Source: Paucisalibacillus globulus (GTDB taxonomy: Bacteria; Bacillota; Bacilli; Bacillales; Amphibacillaceae). From it: 64,000 nucleotides of DNA. Position 1 is the first letter of the stretch. Every line of letters starts with the position of its first letter. Shown piece after piece: positions 35,168 through 44,369 of this stretch. The translations under genes were made by a program, and so were the position numbers. A model generated the notes under the pieces. The model was not told the DNA's origin and did no database searches. It was given only the letters and a program-made list of their open reading frames with translations. The stretch covers positions 71,087 to 135,086 of the forward strand of contig NZ_LT855389.1 in NCBI RefSeq assembly GCF_900184735.1, written 5' to 3'.

Positions 35168-35932
35168 CTATTTAGAAAGACTTTTATTATTACTTCCAAG
35201 TTGTCGATACTTTTTAGGTGTTATTCCATTATATTTTCGGAACAATGCGGTGTAATAGCTCTGATCGTTGAAGGCAAATAGTAATGCGATGTCTAATAAG
35301 GATGAGTTGGTGTGTTCCAAGAAGTATTTTGATTCCTCTATTTTCTTCCTATTTATATATTCTATTAATGGAACTCCTACAACTTTTCTAAATAAACTAG
35401 ATAAATAGTTAGGACTTACATTCGCTTCTTCTGCAACTTCTGCTAACGTTATAGGGTGCAAAATATGGTCATGAATATAATGGATTGCTTTATCCACCAC
35501 ATCATTTTGATAGGGATCTCTTCTGTAATCACTTACAGCTTTAATAAACGTAATAACCATTTCATATTCTAGCTTCTTTAATTCCTTTGAGGTATCTACC
35601 TTTTCAACTTCTCGTATATAAACATCACTCAAATCAAATGCATATTCAGGGGTTACCCCTGCTTTAATAATTGCCCTTGTAAACAAGGTACATGAACAAA
35701 TTAGCGAATTCTTTAAAGAACGAACAGGATTGCTAGATAACCTGGCCCTTTCCAGATTATTAATTTTGTCAAGGACAATTTTAGCTTTTTCAACGTTAGC
35801 TTGTGTAATCCAGTGGAGCAGCTCCTGTTCTAACTGGTAAGAAGGATGCGCAAAGAAGGATTCTTCATTTTCTTGTCTTGTCATCAAAAATTGCTTAATC
35901 ACATCTTGCTGAATGGTCAATAACGTTCTCAT
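35168..35932 (-). CDS. AraC-family transcriptional regulator
   Basis: A 254-residue regulator whose C-terminal 100 residues form the AraC double helix-turn-helix (ITLAEVAEEANVSPNYLSSLFRKVVGVPLIEYINRKKIEESKYFLEH, then LLDIALLFAFNDQSYYTALFRKYNGITPKKYRQL). The N-terminal 150 residues are helical and lack a cupin sugar-binding pattern. ATG at 35930-35932 behind GGGGAGAGTGG is preferred over an upstream TTG. It is divergent from the sugar ABC/GH65 operon, with about 135 bp between, and probably activates it; this is inferred from position. Confidence 0.88.
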   Translation of the reverse strand: MRTLLTIQQDVIKQFLMTRQENEESFFAHPSYQLEQELLHWITQANVEKAKIVLDKINNLERARLSSNPVRSLKNSLICSCTLFTRAIIKAGVTPEYAFDLSDVYIREVEKVDTSKELKKLEYEMVITFIKAVSDYRRDPYQNDVVDKAIHYIHDHILHPITLAEVAEEANVSPNYLSSLFRKVVGVPLIEYINRKKIEESKYFLEHTNSSLLDIALLFAFNDQSYYTALFRKYNGITPKKYRQLGSNNKSLSK

Positions 35933-35994
35933 TTCCACTCTCCCCAACCTTAATTTATTTATAAAAATATTAAAAATTCAATATAATAATATCG

Positions 35995-36008
35995 TGTAAG
36001 CCTTTACA
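35995..36008. promoter_or_regulatory. Possible cre (CcpA) site before the sugar operon
   Basis: TGTAAGCCTTTACA is a 14-bp imperfect palindrome that differs from the ideal cre TGTAAGCGTTTACA at one central base. It lies between the divergent AraC gene and the sugar transporter operon, where catabolite repression would be expected. Confidence 0.5.
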
Positions 36009-36067
36009 ATACAATTAGGTTAGACAACATTTATTTTGGAATACACAAAATTTAGGGGGGACAAGAA

Positions 36068-37345
36068 ATGAAATTATTTAAATCATTGTTCTTTGCGTTT
36101 ATCGTCTTATCACTATTATTTTTAGCAGCATGTTCAGATGGAGATGATGCAAATAATTCAGATTCAAACTCAGATAACAATAGTAATGAGGATGTTGGTA
36201 CAACAGATGAAAAAGTTACCATTAAGCTAGGTGCACAGAATGATAATACACCTGCGACCCAAGCGTTAATCGATGCATTTAACGAAAGTCAGGATAAATA
36301 TGTAGTCGAGTGGGATCCATTAACAAATGACTCTGCTCAAATGCATGATCAACTATTAAACTCATTAAACAGTGGATCCAGTGAATACGATGTTCTTTCA
36401 TTAGACGTTGTTTGGGCTGGTGAATTCGCTGGTGCTGGTTTCTTAGAACCAATCGATGTATTCATGAACGGAGCAGGGTTTAGTAAAGACCAATTTAATG
36501 CTGGTTCCATGGCTTCAGGTAATTATACCGGAAAGCAATATACATTACCTTTCTTCCCAGACTTAGGACTACTGTACTTCCGAAGTGACATTGTCAGTGA
36601 AGAAGATGCTGCTATTTTAGAGAGTGGCGATTACACATATGAAGATTTATATGCTATGGCTGAAAAATATACTGGTGAAGAAGGAACAAAATATGGATTT
36701 CTTTATCAATCTAAGCAATACGAAGGTCTAACCGTTAACGTTACAGAATTTACAAATGCTTACTCCGATGTAAAAGCTGGTTTAGAAATGATGTATAAAT
36801 TTACGACAGCTGATTTTTCACCAAGTGACTTATTAAACTACACGGAAGCTGAATCTCATACGAATTTCGAGCAAGGAAATGCCATTTTCGAACGTAACTG
36901 GCCGTACCAATTTGGCCGTATTAAAGGACAAGAAGATGGGGTAACCGTATCATTAGAACAAGTTGGAATTGCACCACTGCCAAATGGTGGCTCTGTAGGC
37001 GGATGGCTACTAGGTATTAATAAGAACTCCGAAAACATTGAGGGTGCTTGGGAATTCATTGCCTTTGCATCTGGTGAAGAAGGACAAAAAATCATGGCAA
37101 CTGAAGGTGGTTACCTACCTGGATTTAATGCATTACTGGAAGATGAAGAAGTTGTAGCTGGAAATGAGATGCTTTCTTATGAAGGTTTCAAGAACGCTCT
37201 AGCTAATACACTAGCTCGTCCAGTATCACCTGAATACAATGCTGTATCAGATACGATTCAAGTTGAGGCACATAAATATCTGAGCTCTGGTGAAGGACTT
37301 GATGAAGCAGCTTCTGCAATTGAAGAGGCAGCTGCGGCAGAATAA
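36068..37345 (+). CDS. Sugar ABC transporter substrate-binding lipoprotein (maltose/trehalose type)
   Basis: A 425-residue family-1 solute-binding protein. The signal peptide ends in the lipobox LFLAAC (Cys at about 21) and is followed by an Asp/Asn/Ser-rich tether. The mature part shows the maltose/trehalose-binding-like pattern: VEWDPLTNDSAQMHDQLL, YTLPFFPDLGLLYFR (about 157-172) and GGWLLGINKNSENIEGAWEFIAF (about 315-337). Start ATG at 36068 behind AGGGGGGACAAGA. It is first in an operon with two permeases, a GH65 phosphorylase and a phosphoglucomutase. This implies an alpha-linked glucose disaccharide or related sugar as substrate. Confidence 0.9.
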   Translation: MKLFKSLFFAFIVLSLLFLAACSDGDDANNSDSNSDNNSNEDVGTTDEKVTIKLGAQNDNTPATQALIDAFNESQDKYVVEWDPLTNDSAQMHDQLLNSLNSGSSEYDVLSLDVVWAGEFAGAGFLEPIDVFMNGAGFSKDQFNAGSMASGNYTGKQYTLPFFPDLGLLYFRSDIVSEEDAAILESGDYTYEDLYAMAEKYTGEEGTKYGFLYQSKQYEGLTVNVTEFTNAYSDVKAGLEMMYKFTTADFSPSDLLNYTEAESHTNFEQGNAIFERNWPYQFGRIKGQEDGVTVSLEQVGIAPLPNGGSVGGWLLGINKNSENIEGAWEFIAFASGEEGQKIMATEGGYLPGFNALLEDEEVVAGNEMLSYEGFKNALANTLARPVSPEYNAVSDTIQVEAHKYLSSGEGLDEAASAIEEAAAAE

Positions 37346-37358
37346 TAGTTTTAACTAT

Positions 37359-37394
37359 GGAACTCCTTATGACCAATCTTCATAAGGAGTTTCC
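37359..37394 (+). terminator. Intercistronic hairpin after the binding-protein gene
   Basis: GGAACTCCTTATGA and TCATAAGGAGTTTCC form a near-perfect 14-bp stem with only a short downstream T-rich stretch. Hairpins at this place commonly stabilise the binding-protein mRNA and reduce permease expression. Confidence 0.75.
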
Positions 37395-37424
37395 ACTTTA
37401 TATACCTTCTGAGAGGTGAATACA

Positions 37425-38642
37425 TTGAAACAGAAACTAGGATTTAGTGGTTGGCTCTATTTACTACCCACCTTAGTCCTCATTGGGATTTTTTCTTTAT
37501 GGCCTGTTGTTCAGTCTGTTACCTATACATTATTTGATTATAAGCTGAATGACCAACAAAAGGCTGGTCTCTATTTGAATGAACGATTTAATACCGATTT
37601 ATTTAATGAAACGGCATTATATATTAATCTATTTTTGTCCGAAGATGTGGCTAATATTACTGAAAATGAAGATAGGTTAAAGGTCGAAGAAAACTTACAA
37701 CAAGTTGAGACAGTCGCTAATTCTTATACGGATTCAACAGGGGTTATCGTTATTTCAAAAGAGGAACGTACAGATATAACTACCCTATATGAAAATACGA
37801 AAGAGTTAATTGAAGATTTAAATACGAAATATTCATTAACACACGCAGATAGTCTTCCATTACTAGTGGAGGATTTCAATAAAAGTATTATCCCTTCCAA
37901 TTTTATTGGACTACAAGCATATAAAGATGCTCTAGGTGATAACCGGGTTCATACTGCCCTATGGAACACCATTCTATTTACTGTTGTATCGGTTGCAATC
38001 GAATTAGTTCTCGGTTTAGGTTTAGCCTTAATATTAAATAAAGCTATGTTCGGTCAAGGGTTAGTTCGGACAACATCCCTTATTCCGTGGGCAATTCCTA
38101 CAGCGGTTGCTGCTTTAATGTGGAGTTATCTCTATGATGGAACAAGCGGGATTGTAGCCCACTTTTTTGAAAACCTAGGATTAATTAGCCAATCACAAGA
38201 TTTATTACTGAGTCAGGGCGGCGCTATGGTGTCCACCATCCTAGCAGACGTATGGAAGACAACACCGTATATGGCATTGTTATTACTTGCTGGGCTTCAG
38301 AATATCCCAGGTTCATTATATGAAGCGGCATCCATAGACGGAGCTTCTAAGTTTAAAAGCTTTTTCACTATCACATTACCATTATTGAAGTCTTCTATTC
38401 TGGTTGCTTTACTATTTCGTACACTTGATGCATTTCGAGTTTTTGATTTGATCTTTGTATTAACTGGTGGCGGTCCAGGTGGAGCTACCGAAACAATGTC
38501 TATATATGCTTATAAAACCATGTTTGGACAGACAAACTTTGGTTATGGCTCTGTTGTCGTGATGATTATGTTTGTATGTGTCGCAATTATTGCGATTATC
38601 TTTGTTCGATTACTCGGTACGAATTTACTCGACCGCGATTAA
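37425..38642 (+). CDS. Sugar ABC transporter permease (MalF-like)
   Basis: A 405-residue membrane permease. After the first helix (about 8-30) there is an extracytoplasmic insert of about 120 residues before the remaining helices, a MalF-like trait. The EAA loop is EAASIDGASKFKSFFTITLPLL (about 303). The TTG at 37425 is chosen because AGAGG lies 8 bp upstream; a GTG at 37416 overlaps that ribosome site. It pairs with the next permease and the upstream binding protein. No ATPase gene is in the operon, so a shared MsmX-type ATPase is presumed. Confidence 0.9.
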   Translation: MKQKLGFSGWLYLLPTLVLIGIFSLWPVVQSVTYTLFDYKLNDQQKAGLYLNERFNTDLFNETALYINLFLSEDVANITENEDRLKVEENLQQVETVANSYTDSTGVIVISKEERTDITTLYENTKELIEDLNTKYSLTHADSLPLLVEDFNKSIIPSNFIGLQAYKDALGDNRVHTALWNTILFTVVSVAIELVLGLGLALILNKAMFGQGLVRTTSLIPWAIPTAVAALMWSYLYDGTSGIVAHFFENLGLISQSQDLLLSQGGAMVSTILADVWKTTPYMALLLLAGLQNIPGSLYEAASIDGASKFKSFFTITLPLLKSSILVALLFRTLDAFRVFDLIFVLTGGGPGGATETMSIYAYKTMFGQTNFGYGSVVVMIMFVCVAIIAIIFVRLLGTNLLDRD

Positions 38643-38654
38643 GGAGGGAAGAAA

Positions 38655-39488
38655 ATGAAACATTCTAAACGAAAATTACTAGTTATGTTTGGTATTGTAG
38701 TGACCGGTTATTTATTCATCATGGTTTTTCCTTTTTTATGGATTTTCATTACTTCCTTTAAAACAAGTGGTGAGATATTTGGTACCGGTGCATTTAATGT
38801 TATACCAGAAGACCCCACATTGAAAAACTATGCTGTCATTCTTTTTGAAAAAGGTATATTACGAGCAATAATTAACAGTTTTGTAGTTGCCATATCTACC
38901 ACCATATATGTGATTGTTGTTGCATCACTCTGTGCCTATGCCATTTCTCGTTTTCATTTTAAAGGGAAGAGTATATTGCTAGGTTTAGTACTAGCGGTAT
39001 CGATGTTCCCACAAATGATTATTACTGGTCCGGTTTACAACTTATTCTATGATTTGGGTTGGTTAAATAGCTACTTCGTTATTCTTCCATACTCTACCAT
39101 TACCTTACCTATGGCGGTATGGATACTTGTTACACATTTTAATCAAATCCCATTAGCACTAGAGGAGTCTGCAAAAATTGATGGCGCAACCAGAATACAG
39201 ACATTAACCAAGATAGTATTCCCACTTGCAGCGCCTGGTGTGTTCACTACAGCAATCATTACCTTTATTGCTGCATGGAATGAATTTCTATTAACCATAA
39301 CCTTAAACACGGAATCAAATTTCCACACAGTTCCAGTTGCAATCTCATTCTTACGTGATCAATTCTCCATCCTTTGGGGAGAAGTTGCAGCCGCGACAAC
39401 TATTGTAACCATACCAACACTGATCATTGTATTAATATTCCAAAAGCAGATTGTTTCAGGGCTAACATCTGGAGGCGTGAAGGAATAA
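38655..39488 (+). CDS. Sugar ABC transporter permease (MalG-like)
   Basis: A 277-residue permease with six helices. The EAA motif is EESAKIDGATRIQTLTKIVFPLAAPG (about 171-196), and the N-terminal FPFLWIFITSFKTSGEIF is typical of the MalG family. Start ATG at 38655 with GGAGGGAAGAAA upstream, 12 bp after the MalF-like gene. It forms the second half of the membrane channel. It ends 48 bp before the GH65 phosphorylase gene. Confidence 0.92.
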   Translation: MKHSKRKLLVMFGIVVTGYLFIMVFPFLWIFITSFKTSGEIFGTGAFNVIPEDPTLKNYAVILFEKGILRAIINSFVVAISTTIYVIVVASLCAYAISRFHFKGKSILLGLVLAVSMFPQMIITGPVYNLFYDLGWLNSYFVILPYSTITLPMAVWILVTHFNQIPLALEESAKIDGATRIQTLTKIVFPLAAPGVFTTAIITFIAAWNEFLLTITLNTESNFHTVPVAISFLRDQFSILWGEVAAATTIVTIPTLIIVLIFQKQIVSGLTSGGVKE

Positions 39489-39536
39489 AGTGAAACAAAC
39501 ATATATTATTTCTAGCAGAATAAGGAGTGAAACATC

Positions 39537-41825
39537 TTGTCTTGGAAGGTACAATCCAACGCAACAGATATTGATACATTATTACTAGAAGAAAGCTTAT
39601 TCTTTAATGGCAACGGCTATATTGGCATCCGCGGAAATTTAGAAGAAGGTTTACCGAACGATGCTAAAACAATACGAGGTTCTTATATTAATGGATTCCA
39701 TGATATTGTTGATATACCATACGGTGAAAAACTATACGCGTTTCCAGAAAACCAACAAAAACTATTAAATATTATGGATGCTCAAGGTATTGAAATATGG
39801 ATTGGTGAAGATAATCAACGGGAAAAACTGTCACTTCATTCGGGTGAAGTTCTAGACTACACCAGAATACTCCACTTGGATAAAGGAATGACAGAGAGAA
39901 TATTACATTGGAAATCAACTAAAGGCTATGAATTAAAAGTTAATTTTAAGCGGCTTGTATCCTTCCATACAAGGGAACTTTTTCATCAATTTATCACACT
40001 TACACCAGTCAGTATGAATATACCAATACAGATTATTTCTTCTGTAAATGGAGAAGTGAGAAACTTTGCAGACAAGGATGACCCCCGTGTATCAAGTGAT
40101 GATGAAAACAGATTAACGATTACTAATCTATCCTGGACTCATGAAGGGAGTTTGGTGGAAGTTCAAACGAAAGCTTCCAAATTACGGGCAGCTGCTTTAT
40201 CAACGGTGACTGTCTCCAGTAACTCCGTATCCTATCGATATGAAATGAACAAATTATCTGTACAAACCATTATGGATATGATTTTATCAGAAGAGATAAC
40301 GCTAGATAAGAGAACGTTTATTGCTGATTCGACACGGTATGAAAATTTACAAGAGTCACTCTTCTCGATTAAGAATAGAACTGCCTTATTCTCCTTTAGT
40401 GAATTAATGAATTTACAACAAGACTATTTGACAACTTTTTGGGGAAAAACAGATGTAACCATCGATGGAGATGATAAAATCCAAGAGGCTATCCGTTTTA
40501 ATTTATATCATTTGCTTCAATCCGCAGGACAGGATGGAAAAACTAGTATTGCGGCAAAAGGATTATCAGGTGAAGGGTATGAAGGTCATTATTTCTGGGA
40601 CACAGAAATTTATTTACTTCCAATGTTCACTATGACCAACCCTGATCTCGCAAGGAAACTATTACAATATCGTTATTCCATACTAGACTCTGCTAGAGAG
40701 AGAGCTATTGAAATGGGTCATAAAAAAGGCGCACTTTATCCTTGGAGAACCATAACCGGGACGGAATGCTCCTCCTACTACCCAGCAGGAACAGCACAAT
40801 ATCACATTAGCGCAGATATTGCTTATAGCTATGTTCAATATTATCTAGCAACTAATGATAAAAGTTTTCTTAAGGAATTTGGTACAGAAGTTTTACTAGA
40901 GACAGCTAGACTTTGGATAGAAGTTGGTCATTTCTACAATGGTGAATTTCGAATTGATACGGTCACCGGGCCAGATGAATATACTGCAATCGTGAATAAC
41001 AATTATTACACTAATGTAATGGCTAAATATAATTTACATTGGGCATGTAAAATTGCACGTCTAGTTCAAAATGAAGACCCAATGCATTGGAAAGCCTTAA
41101 AAAGTAAATTATCTCTAGAAGAATTTGAATTAGAGGAATTCCAATCAGCTGCAGATGCTATGTATTTACCAACGGATCGTACATTAAATATTAATCCACA
41201 GGATGATACTTTCTTACAAAAAGAAATTTGGGATTTTGAAGGAACTCCAGCGGAACATTATCCACTGCTTCTTCATTATCATCCGTTAACTATTTATCGA
41301 TATCAAGTATGTAAACAAGCAGATACCGTTCTTGCCCACTTTTTAGTTGAAGATGAGCAACCAGAAGATATTATGAAAGATTCGTATAACTATTATGAAA
41401 CTATTACGACTCACGACTCTTCCCTATCTTCTTGCGTCTTCAGTATGATGGGAGCAAGAGTAGGATACGTAGATAAAGCCTATGACTACTTTTTAGAAAC
41501 GGCAAGATTAGATTTAGATAACATCCAAGGAAATACAAAAGATGGTCTTCACATGGCTAATATGGGTGGTACTTGGATGGCGATTGTAGCCGGATTTGCA
41601 GGACTTCGTTTAAAAGAAGATGGCTTATACTTCCGTCCACAGTTGCCGAAACAGTGGAAGGGATATACGTTTCACATACAGTACCAAGACCAATTATTAC
41701 AAGTATCAAATCATTCGGACGGCTTTAAGGTGAAGCTATTATCTGGAGGCCAAGTGAACTTGCATATTTGGGATAAGAGATATATTATTTCTGCTGAAAA
41801 TCCCCTTGTCATAACGAATAGATGA
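39537..41825 (+). CDS. Glycoside hydrolase family 65 disaccharide phosphorylase
   Basis: Cytoplasmic inverting phosphorylase of 762 residues. The N-terminal beta-sandwich has ESLFFNGNGYIGIRGNLEEG. The (alpha/alpha)6 barrel has GYEGHYFWDTEIYLLPMF (about 344), RTITGTECSSYYPAGTAQYH (about 402) and TGPDEYTAIVNNNYYTN with the general-acid Glu (about 481). The short C-terminal sheet is also present. GH65 members cleave maltose, trehalose, kojibiose or nigerose with phosphate to give beta-glucose 1-phosphate plus glucose. The next gene, beta-phosphoglucomutase, uses that product. Exact disaccharide is not decided. TTG start at 39537 behind AAGGAGTGAAACATC. Confidence 0.93.
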   Translation: MSWKVQSNATDIDTLLLEESLFFNGNGYIGIRGNLEEGLPNDAKTIRGSYINGFHDIVDIPYGEKLYAFPENQQKLLNIMDAQGIEIWIGEDNQREKLSLHSGEVLDYTRILHLDKGMTERILHWKSTKGYELKVNFKRLVSFHTRELFHQFITLTPVSMNIPIQIISSVNGEVRNFADKDDPRVSSDDENRLTITNLSWTHEGSLVEVQTKASKLRAAALSTVTVSSNSVSYRYEMNKLSVQTIMDMILSEEITLDKRTFIADSTRYENLQESLFSIKNRTALFSFSELMNLQQDYLTTFWGKTDVTIDGDDKIQEAIRFNLYHLLQSAGQDGKTSIAAKGLSGEGYEGHYFWDTEIYLLPMFTMTNPDLARKLLQYRYSILDSARERAIEMGHKKGALYPWRTITGTECSSYYPAGTAQYHISADIAYSYVQYYLATNDKSFLKEFGTEVLLETARLWIEVGHFYNGEFRIDTVTGPDEYTAIVNNNYYTNVMAKYNLHWACKIARLVQNEDPMHWKALKSKLSLEEFELEEFQSAADAMYLPTDRTLNINPQDDTFLQKEIWDFEGTPAEHYPLLLHYHPLTIYRYQVCKQADTVLAHFLVEDEQPEDIMKDSYNYYETITTHDSSLSSCVFSMMGARVGYVDKAYDYFLETARLDLDNIQGNTKDGLHMANMGGTWMAIVAGFAGLRLKEDGLYFRPQLPKQWKGYTFHIQYQDQLLQVSNHSDGFKVKLLSGGQVNLHIWDKRYIISAENPLVITNR

Positions 41826-41839
41826 TTGGAGTTTTTTAA

Positions 41840-42502
41840 TTGATTCAAGCATTCATTTTCGACTTAGATGGTGTTATTACGGATACTGCTGACCTTCATT
41901 TTAGAGCATGGAAAAAATGCGCAGGTAAACTTGGGATTGACATTGATCTAACCTTTAATGAAAGACTAAAAGGTGTAGATCGAATTGGTTCACTAGAACG
42001 AATTCTGGAATTTGGCGGGAAATCAAATCATTATTCACTGGAAGAAAAACTAAAGATCGCTGAAGATAAAAATGACTATTATAAGAAATTAATCTTAGAT
42101 GTAAACCCGAAAGACATTTTACCTGGAATCCATTCTTTATTAGTAGAGATAAAGCGTGGCGGTTATAAAATAGGGTTAGCATCTGCTAGTAAAAATGCTC
42201 CAACCATAATAAAATCACTAGAGATAGATGAATTCTTTGATGCTAAAGCAGACCCAAGTACTATTGCAAATAGCAAACCCGCACCCGACATATTCTTACA
42301 AGCCGCTTCAATTCTTGAAGTTGAACCAACCGAGTGTATCGGAATAGAAGATGCTTCTGCGGGGATCGAATCCATAAAAAAAGCAGGAATGTTCGCAGTC
42401 GGCGTCGGTGATCCGGAATACCTAAAAGAAGCAGATTATCTCGTTAATTCCACAGAAGAATTAACATTGGAAAATATGTTAAAGGCATGGAATTTAAAGT
42501 AA
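41840..42502 (+). CDS. pgmB: Beta-phosphoglucomutase
   Basis: HAD-family mutase of 220 residues converting beta-glucose 1-phosphate to glucose 6-phosphate. The nucleophile and acid are Asp8 and Asp10 in FDLDGVITD; the cap has RLKGVDRIGSLERIL; KIGLASASKNAP (about 111) and KPAPDIFLQAA (about 144) complete the core, with the acidic EDASAGI loop (about 169). Translation starts at a TTG at 41840 with GGAG 8 bp upstream. It follows the GH65 gene by 14 bp, so phosphorolysis and entry into glycolysis are coupled. Confidence 0.94.
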   Translation: MIQAFIFDLDGVITDTADLHFRAWKKCAGKLGIDIDLTFNERLKGVDRIGSLERILEFGGKSNHYSLEEKLKIAEDKNDYYKKLILDVNPKDILPGIHSLLVEIKRGGYKIGLASASKNAPTIIKSLEIDEFFDAKADPSTIANSKPAPDIFLQAASILEVEPTECIGIEDASAGIESIKKAGMFAVGVGDPEYLKEADYLVNSTEELTLENMLKAWNLK

Positions 42503-42512
42503 TAGGCATAAA

Positions 42513-42805
42513 GAGGCTGGGACATAACTAAAAGTATAAGTTGAGAACCTGAACGAAACACCACATCAGCTCCGGAAATATACGGAGACTCCTACGGGAG
42601 GATAGGCATCGGTGAGACCCCGGAAGAGCTTTAGCTCTGAGGAGGCTCACCAGCCGCCCGTGGAAAGGTAGACACTGTGAGGTCTTTTCGAACAGATGTC
42701 GCCCCTGTGCTGACAGTAAAAGCGTAGTATATTTCCGGAGCGGGTCTATGCGCTTTTCATGTTCGTTCGGATTTTAATCAACTAAAACTCTTTTGTCCCA
42801 GCCTC
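42513..42805. repeat. 293-bp GAGGCTGGGAC element with a 55-bp inserted module
   Basis: GAGGCTGGGAC (42513-42523) and GTCCCAGCCTC (42795-42805) bound a forward type-A core. Between CCGTGGAAA and GCGTAGTAT there is an extra 55 bp (42667-42721) beginning GGTAGACACTG and ending CAGTAAAA. Removing it leaves 238 bp. The element fills the gap between the convergent pgmB and M42 peptidase genes. Confidence 0.93.
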
Positions 42806-42810
42806 TTTCC

Positions 42811-43866
42811 TTAATAAGATATCATATCAGATAGCACATAGTGATAAACCAATTTCTCCGTGTTGATTAAAGACTTTTCATGTGTACGTTCAAATGCATG
42901 GGAAGAATCAATTCCTGGACCAATCAACCCGTGAACGATATCATGGCCTGATTTAATAGCAGCCGAAGCATCAGAACCATAATAAGGGTAGATGTCTAAC
43001 TTATACTCAATATCATTCTTTTCAGCAAGTTCTACTAATCTCTTACGTAAACCATAATGATATGGTCCACTTGCATCCTTCACGCAAATCGATACCGTGT
43101 ACTCATCTGTTGATTGTCCGTCTCCCATAGCCCCCATATCCACAGCTAAGTATTCTACTGTTTCTGGAGTAATATTAGAGTTACCACCATACCCTATTTC
43201 TTCATTATTCGAAATTAGAAAATGGGTTGTATAGGGTAGTGTAACATTTTCCTCTTTTAAACATTTAATCAACTGCAGTAAAATCCCAACACTCGCCTTA
43301 TCATCTAAATGACGTGATTTAATGAAGCCATTATCCGTTATCTGAACACGAGGATCAAAGGATACAAAGTCCCCAACCTCAATACCTAGAGCACGTATGT
43401 CTTCCGCATTATTTACCTCAGCATCAATACGCACTTCCATATTTTCCTGGTTTCTCTCTGCTTTTCCAGCGTCCTTATAGACATGAACAGATGTTTGTCT
43501 CATAAGAATGGTACCAGTATATACCTTCCCACTAGAGGTATGGATCTCACAATACTCTCCCTCAATGGAGTTATAACGGAAACCACCAATTAAATCTAAA
43601 CGAAGACGGCCATTACTTTTTACTTCTTTCACCATGGCACCAAGTGTATCAACATGAGCTGTGAGCATGCGATGTTCATCATTATTCGTTCCTGGTAATG
43701 TTGCAATTAGTCCACCTTTACGATTACGCTTTGTTTCTACATTTAGTTTTTGCAAGTAATCCTCAGCAAATTGAATCACATTAGTTGTAAACCCTGTTGG
43801 ACTAGGAATAGATACTAACTTTTTAATTAAGTCTATTGTTTCATGAACATTTGGATATGTAGACAT
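42811..43866 (-). CDS. M42-family metallopeptidase (aminopeptidase-like)
   Basis: A 351-residue cytosolic di-metal peptidase of the M42 family (older label: cellulase/endoglucanase M). Metal ligands and catalytic residues are visible: LTAHVDTLGAMV (about 67), SRHLDDKASVG (about 186), SNNEEIGYGGNS with catalytic Glu (about 221), AVDMGAMGDG (about 242) and SSHAFERTHEKS with the last His (about 324). Such enzymes form large tetrahedral assemblies that trim peptides. The ATG at 43864-43866 follows AAAGGAGTTTTAAT. No glucanase function should be assumed. Confidence 0.9.
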   Translation of the reverse strand: MSTYPNVHETIDLIKKLVSIPSPTGFTTNVIQFAEDYLQKLNVETKRNRKGGLIATLPGTNNDEHRMLTAHVDTLGAMVKEVKSNGRLRLDLIGGFRYNSIEGEYCEIHTSSGKVYTGTILMRQTSVHVYKDAGKAERNQENMEVRIDAEVNNAEDIRALGIEVGDFVSFDPRVQITDNGFIKSRHLDDKASVGILLQLIKCLKEENVTLPYTTHFLISNNEEIGYGGNSNITPETVEYLAVDMGAMGDGQSTDEYTVSICVKDASGPYHYGLRKRLVELAEKNDIEYKLDIYPYYGSDASAAIKSGHDIVHGLIGPGIDSSHAFERTHEKSLINTEKLVYHYVLSDMISY

Positions 43867-43935
43867 ATTAAAACTCCTTTCTAACCATTCATAATTCTAT
43901 CTTAACGCTATTAATACAGAAATAACAGAAAAATA

Positions 43936-43967
43936 AAACGGCGAAGTGAAATCATTTCGCCGCTTTA
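43936..43967 (-). terminator. Terminator at the end of the rhodanese gene
   Basis: On the reverse strand CGGCGAAATG and CACTTCGCCG form a GC-rich stem followed by TTTTATTTTT. It overlaps the last codons of the membrane-anchored rhodanese gene and separates it from the M42 gene. Confidence 0.9.
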
Positions 43968-44341
43968 TTTTCGTCCATATTCCTATTCCAGGCACTCATT
44001 CCGCCCTTCACATTATAAATCTGTGTAAAACCTTTTCTTTTCAATACACGCGCCGCTTTTGAACTCCTAATTCCACTTTGGCAAATTACAACTATATCCT
44101 TCTGTTTATCTAATTCCGTAAGCCGCTGTGTCAGTTCATAGAGTGGAATATTCCGAAACGGCCTTTGGTGATTTCGTGTAAATTCTCCAGGTGTTCGAAC
44201 ATCAATAAATTGCAAATTTTTCTCTGTAAACATCGCCTTAGCTTCATATGTGGTAATATTTGTAATACCTTTAACCGGAATGAAGCGGGTAGCTATTAAA
44301 ATGACGATACATGCTATCAGTAACCATTCATTGATTCCCAT
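43952..44341 (-). CDS. Membrane-anchored rhodanese-like protein
   Basis: A 129-residue protein with one N-terminal hydrophobic segment (about 5-22) and a rhodanese domain. The domain has FIDVRTPGEFTRNHQ (about 55) and the active-site loop VVICQSGIRSSKAARVL, Cys at about 88. This resembles B. subtilis YqhL-type sulfurtransferases. It is 28 bp downstream of another rhodanese gene, suggesting a sulfur-handling pair. Sulfur donor and acceptor are unknown. Confidence 0.88.
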   Translation of the reverse strand: MGINEWLLIACIVILIATRFIPVKGITNITTYEAKAMFTEKNLQFIDVRTPGEFTRNHQRPFRNIPLYELTQRLTELDKQKDIVVICQSGIRSSKAARVLKRKGFTQIYNVKGGMSAWNRNMDENKAAK

Positions 44342-44369
44342 TCAATCTTCTACCCCTTTTCTAGCAATC

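Noticed and set aside
42811..43866. Endoglucanase (cellulase M)
   Set aside because: All metal ligands and the catalytic Glu fit M42 aminopeptidases; the glucanase name is historical.
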